From Pedobacter alluvionis (GTDB lineage Bacteria > Bacteroidota > Bacteroidia > Sphingobacteriales > Sphingobacteriaceae), in NCBI RefSeq assembly GCF_003664035.1, contig NZ_RCCK01000011.1:186001-250000 (forward strand): DNA of 64,000 nucleotides, in the 5' to 3' direction. The notes beneath the pieces are model-generated. The model had not been told where the DNA came from and did not search any database. It saw nothing but the letters and a program-made list of their open reading frames with translations. The number at the start of each line of letters is the position of its first letter. Positions within the stretch are counted from its first letter, which is position 1. The translations under genes and the position numbers were made by a program. Below are positions 8,476 to 16,754 of the stretch, piece after piece.

Positions 8476-9492
8476 CTAAAGACTTTTGCCTTCAGCTTTG
8501 GGCTTATCTGTCTTTGGTTTCGCTTCAGTTTTCCATCCTTTTACCCACTCTGCCTGTGCAGCTTCATCATGGAAAGTCCAGGCTACAAAGCGGCTTATTT
8601 TTTGTCCCTGGCTCATTTGAACAGTGGTTACTTCAAAAGCATTTGCTTTAACCAATGTGCTATAGATACTTTTCAAATTGGCACTTTTTGACACCAATGA
8701 TGTAAACCATAACACCTGATTTTTGATCTGCTCGCTCTGAATAATCATCTGCTCTACAAAAGCGCGCTCGCCACCAGGGCACCAAAGTTCGGCCTTATTC
8801 CCACCAAAGTTTAATACATGTTTTACTTCTTTTTCGTTACCACCCAGGTTACGCCATTTCTGACGGGTGCCTTGCTCAGCTTCTTTTAGTGAAGAATGAA
8901 ACGGCGGATTACAAACCACGGCATCGAAACGCTCTGTTCTACCCACAATCCCTCTGAAAATACCCAGTTTTGATGATTGCTGACGAATTTCTACAGCTCC
9001 CTGCAGGGGTTTGTTAGCTTCAATGATACGTCTTGCCGAATCAACCGAAAGTGGATCTATTTCTGAACCTACAAAGCTCCAGCCATATTCCTGGTGACCA
9101 ATAATCGGGTAAATACAGTTTGCACCTACGCCGATATCGAGTACATTAATTTTAGCGCCTTTTGGATTTTTCCCTTTATTACTCGATCCCAAAAGATCGG
9201 CTACATAATGGATATAATCTGCCCTGCCCGGAATAGGTGGACAAAGGAAATCCTGAGGAATATCCCATTGCTGGATATCATAAAAATATTTCAACAAAGC
9301 CCTGTTTAGTGCTTTAACGGCATTTTGATCTGCAAAATCGATAGAATCGTCGTTATGTTCATTTTTAAAAACGAAACGTCTTAATTCTTTTGAAGTTGCA
9401 ATAAGTTGTTTGAAATTGTAACGCGAACGGTGTTTGTTACGTGGGTGTAACTCGCTTTTTTCTTTGCGGTTATTTTGTTCTTCTTGAGCCAA
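8476..9492 (-). CDS. rlmF: 23S rRNA (adenine(1618)-N6)-methyltransferase
   Basis: RlmF methylates A1618 of 23S rRNA using S-adenosylmethionine. The 338-residue protein has a basic N-terminus (ELHPRNKHRSRYNF), SAM-binding motif I around 117-131 (VLDIGVGANCIYP), an acidic loop VGSEIDP, and the N6-adenine catalytic motif NPPF at 195-198, followed by the family-typical QKWRNLGG. The C-terminal 20 residues are lysine-rich and probably disordered. It is monocistronic, with a terminator directly downstream. Confidence 0.94.
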   Translation of the reverse strand: MAQEEQNNRKEKSELHPRNKHRSRYNFKQLIATSKELRRFVFKNEHNDDSIDFADQNAVKALNRALLKYFYDIQQWDIPQDFLCPPIPGRADYIHYVADLLGSSNKGKNPKGAKINVLDIGVGANCIYPIIGHQEYGWSFVGSEIDPLSVDSARRIIEANKPLQGAVEIRQQSSKLGIFRGIVGRTERFDAVVCNPPFHSSLKEAEQGTRQKWRNLGGNEKEVKHVLNFGGNKAELWCPGGERAFVEQMIIQSEQIKNQVLWFTSLVSKSANLKSIYSTLVKANAFEVTTVQMSQGQKISRFVAWTFHDEAAQAEWVKGWKTEAKPKTDKPKAEGKSL

Positions 9493-9548
9493 TGTGCTAT
9501 GGATTAATTAAACAAGCTGTGTGCATGTTTCTACTGCAAAGATACATA

Positions 9549-9590
9549 AAAAAGGTTGAAGGTGTGAAGGTTGAGGGCAGAAGGCTTTCT
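9549..9590. repeat. Degenerate 7-nt-periodic run
   Basis: Units such as TGAAGGT, GTGAAGG and CAGAAGG follow each other in 7-base steps upstream of rlmF. A second run with different units (CTTACGC, CAAACGC) spans about 9759-9795 at the 3' end of dctA. Confidence 0.5.
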
Positions 9591-9634
9591 AATGCACCTA
9601 AAAACATGGCTTTAATTACAAGAGATCAAGAGAA

Positions 9635-9665
9635 TCGTCATGCTGAATTTAGTTCAGCATCTTTC
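9635..9665. repeat. Palindromic intergenic repeat
   Basis: CGTC precedes a perfect palindrome in which ATGCTGAA pairs with TTCAGCAT (9640-9660). It is the same family as the repeat at 26-92. Confidence 0.5.
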
Positions 9666-9791
9666 CTGCTATTAAGACCAGAAATGAATCCGATAGCTAG
9701 TAGGATCAGGTGAGACTTCGAGAGGATAACTCCAAACTAACCATTTGCTTTCGACTCCCTGAACGCCTTACGCCAAACGCTCGACTCCAAA

Positions 9792-11078
9792 CTATCCCTC
9801 CTCTGCTTTTTCTATCGTTGCAGGTTGAATCGCTTTCAAATATTTCTCCTGGTCAAACTGGTTTTCGCTCTTAGCAATTACGATAGTAGCCACGCCATTT
9901 CCGATTACATTGGTTATAGCCCTGGCCTCGCTCATAAAACGATCTACACCGATTAATATGGAAATATGTTCAATCGGCATAATTTTTAACGCAGTTAAAG
10001 TTGATACCAAAACGATAAAACCACTTCCGGTTACGCCCGCAGCACCTTTCGAAGTAACCATGAGCACGCCTAAAACGGTAATTTGCTGTCCTAATGTTAA
10101 ATCTACATGAAAAACCTGACAAAGAAATATAACAGCCATCGCCAGATAAATTGCCGTTCCATCAAGATTAAAAGAATAGCCGGTAGGAATAACCAAACCA
10201 ACAACCGATTTATCGCAACCAATAGCTTCCATTTTCTGCATCATACTTGGCAAGGCCGATTCGGAAGAAGAAGTACCCAGCACGATTAAAATTTCCTGAC
10301 GGATATATTTCAGGTATTGCCAAAGACTAAATTTATAGTAACGGCAAATTCCGTTTAAAACAATAAAAATGAACAGGATGCAGGTTAAATAAACTGAGCC
10401 CATTAGTTTGGCCATGCCCACTAAACTTTCCAGGCCATGGGTACCGATGCTGAAAGCCATTCCGCCGAAAGCACCAATTGGTGCTAAACGCATAATCACC
10501 TTCATGATTTTGAAGAGCACTTTCGATATTTTATCGAAGGCATTTAAAACGCTAGCTCCCTCTCCGCCCAGTTTGTTCAAACCATAACCAAAAAGAATGG
10601 CAAATAGCAAAATCTGTAAAATGTTTCCTTCAGCAAAAGCGGCAATCACATTATGCGGGATAATATGCAGAAAGAATTCTGCCCAGTTCATATCTTTAGC
10701 CTTCTCGGCATAACCTACAATTTTCGTAGCATCGCCAGCCTTAGTGATCATTCCGACACCTGGCTTTAAAACATTGGCCACCAATAAGCCAATTGCAATC
10801 GCTACTGTGCTTACAATTTCGAAATACAACAGTGCTTTGCCACCTACCCTACCTACTTTTTTCATATCGCCCATGTGTGCGATTCCTAAAACAATGGTAA
10901 AGAATATAATTGGTGCAATTAACATGCTAATCAGGTTAATAAAACCTTCACTGATTAATTTTGCAGTTGGCGCAAAACCAGGAAAATAAGTACCAACACT
11001 TATCCCAATGATGATGGCAATTAAAACCTGAAAGGTTAAATTGGAGAATATTTTCTTTACAAATTCTATAAATGTCAT
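9792..11078 (-). CDS. dctA: C4-dicarboxylate/cation symporter, DctA family
   Basis: This is an inner-membrane secondary transporter of the DAACS family, 428 residues with about eight membrane spans plus two re-entrant loops. The N-terminal half resembles DctA (MIAPIIFFTIVLGIAHM, ALLYFEIVSTVAIAIGL). The first hairpin loop is the serine-rich GTSSSESALPSM and the substrate helix has PTGYSFNLDGTAIYL. These predict Na+ or H+ driven uptake of succinate, fumarate or malate. An amino-acid substrate (GltP-like) is the main alternative. No two-component regulator is adjacent. Confidence 0.9.
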   Translation of the reverse strand: MTFIEFVKKIFSNLTFQVLIAIIIGISVGTYFPGFAPTAKLISEGFINLISMLIAPIIFFTIVLGIAHMGDMKKVGRVGGKALLYFEIVSTVAIAIGLLVANVLKPGVGMITKAGDATKIVGYAEKAKDMNWAEFFLHIIPHNVIAAFAEGNILQILLFAILFGYGLNKLGGEGASVLNAFDKISKVLFKIMKVIMRLAPIGAFGGMAFSIGTHGLESLVGMAKLMGSVYLTCILFIFIVLNGICRYYKFSLWQYLKYIRQEILIVLGTSSSESALPSMMQKMEAIGCDKSVVGLVIPTGYSFNLDGTAIYLAMAVIFLCQVFHVDLTLGQQITVLGVLMVTSKGAAGVTGSGFIVLVSTLTALKIMPIEHISILIGVDRFMSEARAITNVIGNGVATIVIAKSENQFDQEKYLKAIQPATIEKAEEG

Positions 11079-11141
11079 CTTTATTTTTTTAGGTGTTTTG
11101 GCTTGCTATTGAATATTGAACAGCGTAATTTTAAAATAATT

Positions 11142-12167
11142 TTATTTATAAATACTGACTTCAATTTTCCCGTCGGCAGTAATTGCGCCTCTGTACATTC
11201 CCTCGGTATTAAAGGGCATAGTCATATTTCCTTTTTTATCTAATGCAATTAAACCACCGTCGCCTCCCATTTTACCTACTTTATCTAAAGCAATTTTCGA
11301 TGCCTCTGCAACAGATAATCCCTTATATTCCATTAAATCGGAAATCGTCTTGGCCACCACATTGCGGACATAAAACTCGCCCCAACCGGTACAGGAAATA
11401 CCTGCTGTTTCATTATTGCAGTAAGTACCTGCCCCAATAATCGGTGCATCGCCCACCCGTCCGTATTTTTTGTTTGTCATACCTCCTGTTGAAGTTCCGG
11501 CAGCTAAGTTGCCTGCTTTATCTAACGCTACACAACCCACGGTACCGAATTTGTAATCGTGGTTTTTACTTCCAAATAACTCTGATTTCTTACTTCCATG
11601 ATCTAACACCGCTTTGGTAGAATCTTCTTTAATAGCCTGTTGTAAGCCATCCCAGCGTTCTTTAGTCCAGAAATATTTAGGATCAACAATTTCCAATCCG
11701 GCTTCTTTTGCAAATTGATCGGCACCTGCGCCAACCATCATTACGTGTTCTGATTTTTCCATCACGGCTCTGGCAGCAGAAATTGGATTTTTTATTGTAG
11801 TTACTCCAGCAACCGAGCCTGCCATTAAAGTTTTTCCGTCCATTATGGCAGCATCAAGCTCATTTTTGCCATCATGCGTAAAAACAGCACCTTTACCGGC
11901 ATTGAAATGAGGATCGTTTTCTAAAACATGAATGGTTGCTTCAACAGCATCAAGGCTTGATTTACCTGCTTTAATTTCTGCATAACCCGCATTTAATGCT
12001 TTTGTTAAGGCAGCAATATAAGCAGCCTCTTTTTCGGGACTCATATTTCTTTTGAGAATAGTGCCGGCACCACCATGAATCACCATTACGTATTTTTTCT
12101 GCTGTGCAGAAACCTGCAAGGCTAAAGCCGAAAACAAGAATAAGGCAAGTAATTTTAACCGTTTCAT
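11142..12167 (-). CDS. Isoaspartyl peptidase / L-asparaginase (Ntn hydrolase), exported
   Basis: This enzyme cleaves beta-aspartyl dipeptides and L-asparagine. The 341-residue precursor has a signal peptide (1-21, ending VSAQ), so it acts in the periplasm. The plant-type asparaginase fold starts at VMVIHGGAGTI. Autocleavage should occur before Thr209 (FGTVGCVALD), which becomes the N-terminal nucleophile of the beta chain. Supporting residues lie in GTSTGGMTNK and IGAGTYCNN. It is 63 nt from dctA on the same strand, so aspartate released here could be imported by the neighbouring transporter. That link is inference. Confidence 0.93.
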   Translation of the reverse strand: MKRLKLLALFLFSALALQVSAQQKKYVMVIHGGAGTILKRNMSPEKEAAYIAALTKALNAGYAEIKAGKSSLDAVEATIHVLENDPHFNAGKGAVFTHDGKNELDAAIMDGKTLMAGSVAGVTTIKNPISAARAVMEKSEHVMMVGAGADQFAKEAGLEIVDPKYFWTKERWDGLQQAIKEDSTKAVLDHGSKKSELFGSKNHDYKFGTVGCVALDKAGNLAAGTSTGGMTNKKYGRVGDAPIIGAGTYCNNETAGISCTGWGEFYVRNVVAKTISDLMEYKGLSVAEASKIALDKVGKMGGDGGLIALDKKGNMTMPFNTEGMYRGAITADGKIEVSIYK

Positions 12168-12224
12168 CTTCCTATTGGGTTTAAGAAGCCGTTAAATTAA
12201 GAAAATCCTTGAAAATAAATACGT

Positions 12225-13994
12225 TTAAACTTTAGCTATCCCTTTGGATGAGAACTGCAGATCGTAAAGCTTTTTATAGTAACCATTTAATTTTAACAGC
12301 TGCTGATGCGTGCCTTTTTCTTTAATCTCACCTTTATCGAGCACAATAATCTGATCGGCCTTTTGAATGGTGGATAAACGGTGGGCGATTACGATAGAAG
12401 TTCTACCTTCCATTAAATTATCAATGGCTTTCTGGATCAATAATTCCGTTTCAGTATCAACTGAAGAGGTAGCCTCATCTAACACCAAAATAGCAGGATT
12501 GTGCACCAGTGCACGGATAAACGAAATCAACTGTGCCTGCCCTGCAGAAAGTGTAGCCCCTCTTTCCATCACATTATACTGATAGCCACCCGGTAAACGT
12601 TCGATAAAATCATGTGCACCAACTTTTTTGGCAGCATTTACCACTTCTTCGATGGTAATTTCAGCATTATTGAGTGTAATGTTGTTTAAAATGGTGTCCG
12701 AAAACAAAAAAACATCCTGAAGTACAGTGGCAATATTGCTTCTTAAGTAATCCAGCTCAAAATCTTCAATATGAATGTTATCTACAGTAATATCTCCTTT
12801 TTTCATCTCGTAAAAACGGTTCAGGATATTAATAGTAGAAGATTTACCCGCACCTGTAGCACCTACTAAGGCTACGGTTTCGCCAGCCTTCACTTCGAAT
12901 GTAAGGTCTTTCAATACGTAGTTCTCATCGTTATAGGCAAACCAAACCTTTTCGAACTTGATATTTCCATCTAATTTGGCTGGCTTTTGCGTACCATTAT
13001 TTGGCGTAGTTTCATCAGTGTCTAAAACTTTAAAAACACGTTCGGCGCCTACCATTCCCATCTGCAGCGTATTAAACTTATCTGCCAGTTGGCGGATTGG
13101 CGTAAACACCATACCCAGGTAAATAATAAACTGTGTAATGGTTCCAGGCGTTACATCCAGTGGTTTGGAAAGAATGCTTTTAGCGCCATACCACACCAAT
13201 AAACCCAACGACATAGCCGAAATTAACTCAACAACCGGAAAAAAGATAGAGTAATACCAGTTAGAACGGATATTGGCATCGCGGTAGCGCTTATTAATGG
13301 CGTAAAATTTTCTGTACTCCTGTTTTTCTCTCGCAAAGTATTGCACAATAGAAACGCCTGTAATGTGTTCCTGCAAAAATGTATTCAGGTTCGATACCTC
13401 ATTCCTGATTTCCTGAAAGGCCACTTTAATCGCTTTCTGAAATTTGCGGGTAGCCATGATTAACAATGGGATGGGCAATAGCACCACTAAACTCAACTCC
13501 CAGTCTGTGTATAACATTACGCATACAATTACCACCACCTGCAAACTGTCGCCGATCATGGAAATTAAACCTTCAGAAAAGATATCTGCAATGGTTTCCA
13601 GGTCTGAAACCGTTCTGGTAATTAATTGTCCGATGGGTGTTTTATCGAAGAATTTTAGACGGAGTTTGGTAATGTGATTAAAAACATTGATCCTAAGATC
13701 GCGGATAACCGACTGACCTAGTGTATTGGTTAAAAGTGTATGGTTATACTGGATCAAAGTCTGTAAAATCAACATAAAGATCATCAGCATGGTCATATTT
13801 ACCAAACCAGAATAATTACCTGCTAAAATATAATGATCGAGGGTATACTTAATTAAAAACGGACGTACCGGAGAAATAGCCGCAAGCAGAATGGTTAAAA
13901 TAACCGACCATACAAAAACGGCACGATAAGGCTTAACGTATTGAAAAATACGCTTCAGTAATCCGGTGTTATATACGTCGCCTGTAACTGCCAT
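12225..13994 (-). CDS. ABC transporter, fused permease and ATPase (MsbA/LmrA-like exporter)
   Basis: This is a half-transporter of 589 residues that would dimerise in the inner membrane. Residues about 20-310 form the six-helix type I exporter domain. The nucleotide-binding domain (about 345-580) has Walker A GATGAGKSST, Q-loop, signature LSAGQAQL, Walker B ILVLDEATSSVD and the H-loop IVIAHRLSTI. The signature reads LSAGQ instead of LSGGQ, a common tolerated variant. Substrate cannot be read from sequence; lipid, drug or peptide export are possible. Downstream is the peptidase gene (57 nt), upstream truA. Confidence 0.92.
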   Translation of the reverse strand: MAVTGDVYNTGLLKRIFQYVKPYRAVFVWSVILTILLAAISPVRPFLIKYTLDHYILAGNYSGLVNMTMLMIFMLILQTLIQYNHTLLTNTLGQSVIRDLRINVFNHITKLRLKFFDKTPIGQLITRTVSDLETIADIFSEGLISMIGDSLQVVVIVCVMLYTDWELSLVVLLPIPLLIMATRKFQKAIKVAFQEIRNEVSNLNTFLQEHITGVSIVQYFAREKQEYRKFYAINKRYRDANIRSNWYYSIFFPVVELISAMSLGLLVWYGAKSILSKPLDVTPGTITQFIIYLGMVFTPIRQLADKFNTLQMGMVGAERVFKVLDTDETTPNNGTQKPAKLDGNIKFEKVWFAYNDENYVLKDLTFEVKAGETVALVGATGAGKSSTINILNRFYEMKKGDITVDNIHIEDFELDYLRSNIATVLQDVFLFSDTILNNITLNNAEITIEEVVNAAKKVGAHDFIERLPGGYQYNVMERGATLSAGQAQLISFIRALVHNPAILVLDEATSSVDTETELLIQKAIDNLMEGRTSIVIAHRLSTIQKADQIIVLDKGEIKEKGTHQQLLKLNGYYKKLYDLQFSSKGIAKV

Positions 13995-14000
13995 GCTTAT

Positions 14001-14035
14001 GGTTTAAGGTGTAAGGTTTAGGGTATAAGGCCTTA
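14001..14035. repeat. Degenerate 7-nt-periodic run
   Basis: Units GGTTTAA, GGTGTAA, GGTTTAG and GGTATAA follow in exact 7-base phase between truA and the ABC transporter gene. A second run (CTACACC, TTCCGCC) spans about 14100-14127 at the end of truA. Confidence 0.55.
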
Positions 14036-14116
14036 CACCGTCTTAAAAATTTAAATTATACTATCTTTTTGTTGTAATTTCACGTTTTCTATGGCGGCCG
14101 CTACACCTTCCGCCTT

Positions 14117-14869
14117 CTACCCTATATAAGGGTATTCTATCTTCACTAAGTACAAACCACAGGCAGGTACCGATTGACCGGCCTTACTGCGGTTTTTACT
14201 TTCTATTATTGCTTTAAAATCCGTTAAATTTATTTCCTTTTTACCGATCTGTACCAAAGTACCCATAATGGCCCTTACCATATTGCGTAAAAAACGGTCG
14301 GCCTGAATGGTAAAAACCAGTCCATCTTCCTTTACTTCGAAAACAGCTTTAGTTATTTTACAGTTGTTTGTAAAAGTTTGGGTATTCGACTTACTAAAAC
14401 ACGAAAAATCGGTATAATTTAATAAAAGTACCGCCGCCTCATTCATTGCATCAACATCCAGTTTATCTTTAACCAACCATGACCGGTTAAGTTTGAAAGG
14501 ATTTTTTTCAAAGTGAATGTAATATTTGTAAGCGCGGGCGGTTGCATCAAAGCGGGCATGGGCATCATCATGCACCGGAATAATTTGTTTTGCTGCAATT
14601 TGATAGGGCAGCATGGCATTAATACCGGTTACTGCGCTTAAAACCTTAGCCTCTTCTACACCTTCAACATCAAAATGGGCATAAAAATCAGTTGCATGTA
14701 CCCCAGCGTCGGTTCTACCGCAACCCAAAGTTTCGATAGGCTGCCTAAAGAAAACAGACATCGCCTTATCTAACAATTCCTGAACGGTGATTGCATTAGG
14801 TTGTGTTTGCCAGCCATGATACAAGCTGCCATCGTAAGCGATTTGGATGAAATACCTTTTTTTACTCAA
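14117..14869 (-). CDS. truA: tRNA pseudouridine(38-40) synthase TruA
   Basis: TruA converts uridines 38-40 of many tRNAs to pseudouridine. With a TTG start at 14869-14867 the protein is 250 residues and begins MSKKRYFIQIAYDG, the usual TruA N-terminus. The catalytic aspartate is Asp54 in GCGRTDAGVHA, and the C-terminal part has the FLRNMVRAIMGTL helix. A longer reading from an ATG at 14899 adds ten residues with no family match, and that extra stretch contains a promoter -7 element. I therefore prefer the TTG start, which would give a nearly leaderless mRNA. Confidence 0.9.
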   Translation of the reverse strand: MSKKRYFIQIAYDGSLYHGWQTQPNAITVQELLDKAMSVFFRQPIETLGCGRTDAGVHATDFYAHFDVEGVEEAKVLSAVTGINAMLPYQIAAKQIIPVHDDAHARFDATARAYKYYIHFEKNPFKLNRSWLVKDKLDVDAMNEAAVLLLNYTDFSCFSKSNTQTFTNNCKITKAVFEVKEDGLVFTIQADRFLRNMVRAIMGTLVQIGKKEINLTDFKAIIESKNRSKAGQSVPACGLYLVKIEYPYIG

Positions 14870-14876
14870 AGCGATG

Positions 14877-14884
14877 CAAAAGTA
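14877..14884 (-). promoter_or_regulatory. Promoter -7 element of truA
   Basis: Minus-strand TACTTTTG followed by C matches TAnnTTTG. It sits 7 nt upstream of the TTG codon preferred as the truA start, which argues against translation from the ATG at 14899. Confidence 0.5.
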
Positions 14885-14895
14885 CAGTTTAACAG

Positions 14896-14951
14896 GCAAA
14901 AGGCAAAGTGTTGAGTAGGGCGTTTGGCGTTGAGCGATTAGCGTTCAGCAT
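14896..14951. repeat. Degenerate 7-nt-periodic run
   Basis: About eight units in 7-base phase (GCAAAGT, TTGGCGT, TTAGCGT and similar) lie upstream of truA. Confidence 0.55.
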
Positions 14952-15043
14952 AAAATTTTCATTCTAAACAGCAATTAATGCAGCTTATCAAGTTATACTC
15001 CCATCCGGGAACTTTAATCTTTCTTTCTTTTCTCAAAAAAGCC

Positions 15044-15051
15044 TAGATTTG
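15044..15051 (+). promoter_or_regulatory. Promoter -7 element of the DUF4293 gene
   Basis: TAGATTTG matches TAnnTTTG exactly and lies 20 nt before the ATG at 15072. No clear TTTG -33 element is seen. Confidence 0.45.
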
Positions 15052-15071
15052 TTGCTATATATTTTACATTC

Positions 15072-15539
15072 ATGATACAAAGAATACAATCAATCTGGTT
15101 TTTTTTAGCGGCTTTAACCTTGATTTTAATGCTGTTTTTACCCATTGCAAGCAAAGAAATAGCGGGAACAGAATCAGCAGTATATTCGAGTGGTTTATTT
15201 CAGATTATTGCAGGAAAAGCAGGTTCTCCTTTTAAAATACTCTCCTTTTTACCCCTGTTAATTACCAATATTGCCATTGCTATTATCTGTTTTGTAAATA
15301 TTTTCAACTTCAGAAAACGTAGCTTTCAGAAACGTTTCGCAATTGTTTCGATCATATTAATTATCGGTTTTGCTTTCTGGTGCAGTGTTTATGCACAAAA
15401 ACTTCCTGGCGGCATTGAAGGTGCAAGTTTTGGTGTTGGCGCCTATTTGCCTGCTCTAGCTATCCTATTTGTAGTATTGGGCATTTTCGGCATCAATAAA
15501 GATGAAAGATTAATCCGTTCGGCAGAAAGGTTGCGATAA
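15072..15539 (+). CDS. DUF4293 family integral membrane protein
   Basis: This 155-residue protein has four predicted membrane helices, at about 8-26, 52-75, 86-105 and 122-142. The opening MIQRIQSIWFFLAALTLI is characteristic of the Bacteroidota DUF4293 family. The C-terminus is short and charged (NKDERLIRSAERLR). No function is established for this family. The next gene starts 35 nt downstream on the same strand and may be cotranscribed. Confidence 0.85.
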   Translation: MIQRIQSIWFFLAALTLILMLFLPIASKEIAGTESAVYSSGLFQIIAGKAGSPFKILSFLPLLITNIAIAIICFVNIFNFRKRSFQKRFAIVSIILIIGFAFWCSVYAQKLPGGIEGASFGVGAYLPALAILFVVLGIFGINKDERLIRSAERLR

Positions 15540-15574
15540 TTCTTTAATTTCAGCAGAAAAATCAGCTAACGAAC

Positions 15575-16429
15575 ATGCAAATTAAGTTAAATCATACCGT
15601 TTATACTTTTTCGTTGGTTTTGATTTTCGGAATCTTATCTTGCAGCAAGCGTATTAACACTTTCGGAAAAACCAAAATCGATAAAACTGCTGATTCAAGC
15701 TATCTCAAACAAAGAATAGCAGAGATCAAAGGTTTAAATACCAATGTTTTTGCCAAAGCATCATTCAAAGGCACAGCCAATACCGCAATTGTATACCGAT
15801 TATTAAAACCCAATAACACCAAAGGCAAACTTCCATTGGTGATTGTGTTTCATGGATCAAACGCAGTTGGAAATGATAATACCAGTCAGTTGGGTATTTT
15901 GGCAAAACTATTTGCAAGCGACGAAATACAGGCGAAATATCCTGCTTTTATTTTGGCACCACAATTCCCTTCACGTTCGTCGAATTATGTGTTAGATCGA
16001 AGCAGAAATGTATTGACTTCGGTACCACAACCCTGTTTAACAACTGCCTTACAGCTGATCGACAGCTTAAAAAACACTTTAAACATTGATGAGAAAAGAA
16101 TTTACCTCATCGGTTTTTCGATGGGTGCATCTTCGGTGATTAATGCTTTAGCATTAAAACCAGATGTATTTGCCGCAGGGGTCAGTATTTCTGGCATACC
16201 TCAATTTAACCAGGTAAATGTACTTGCAAACATTCCAATCTGGCTGATCCATGGCAATATAGATACCGAAAACCCTTTCAATAGCGACAAGCAATTCTTT
16301 GAAGAGGTAAGCTATAAAAACAAAACCAGATTTTGGGAATTCGACAATCTGGCCCATAACGATATTTTTGCTCCAGCAATTTTAACGGACGAGCTACCCA
16401 ATTGGTTATTTAAAAATAAACGTAAATAG
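15575..16429 (+). CDS. Lipoprotein alpha/beta hydrolase (dienelactone hydrolase / esterase-like)
   Basis: The 284-residue product starts with a lipoprotein signal (lipobox ILSC near residue 23), so it is exported and membrane-anchored. The alpha/beta hydrolase fold has an oxyanion-type VFHGSN loop, the nucleophile elbow GFSMGASS, an acid region in HGNIDTENPF and the catalytic His in FDNLAHNDIF. The family includes feruloyl-esterase-like and phospholipase/carboxylesterase-like enzymes and predicted peptidases. The substrate cannot be assigned. Confidence 0.85.
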   Translation: MQIKLNHTVYTFSLVLIFGILSCSKRINTFGKTKIDKTADSSYLKQRIAEIKGLNTNVFAKASFKGTANTAIVYRLLKPNNTKGKLPLVIVFHGSNAVGNDNTSQLGILAKLFASDEIQAKYPAFILAPQFPSRSSNYVLDRSRNVLTSVPQPCLTTALQLIDSLKNTLNIDEKRIYLIGFSMGASSVINALALKPDVFAAGVSISGIPQFNQVNVLANIPIWLIHGNIDTENPFNSDKQFFEEVSYKNKTRFWEFDNLAHNDIFAPAILTDELPNWLFKNKRK

Positions 16430-16435
16430 CTACTA

Positions 16436-16575
16436 TTGCCCCGACACCTAAACCCGGTTGGAGTGAAAATACTTTTGATAAACCTGAAAGGTTTGAAAAA
16501 GATTGAAACAGAAAACGGGACTGCCGTAACCGAAAGCCTGTTACTGCTGCTTTCCAAACAAAAAGCAAATTCCCC
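16436..16575. repeat. Possible decayed dispersed repeat
   Basis: The stretch begins CACCTAAACCCGG, resembling the ends of the ~200-bp element found at 7367, 43262 and 43562. It contains a small hairpin AAACCTGAAAGGTTT. The right boundary is unclear and no matching inverted end is seen, so relation to the element is tentative. The remainder of the gap up to 16754 holds only the helicase promoter. Confidence 0.3.
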
Positions 16576-16720
16576 CATTGCAATCAAGACCTCCATTTAA
16601 GCCTCCTCCATTCCTCATTTTCCATCATCCATTTCACACCCCCTCTTACTTCCTTATTTTCAAATATTTAGCTTAAAAAACTATTTACCTGATTATCTGT
16701 AAAATACAAAATATTAACCG

Positions 16721-16728
16721 TACCTTTG
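16721..16728 (+). promoter_or_regulatory. Promoter -7 element of the DEAD-box helicase gene
   Basis: TACCTTTG followed by C matches TAnnTTTG, 26 nt upstream of the ATG at 16755. No clear TTTG -33 element is seen. Confidence 0.55.
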
Positions 16729-16754
16729 CGGCTCAATTAAAAATAAAAAGACGA

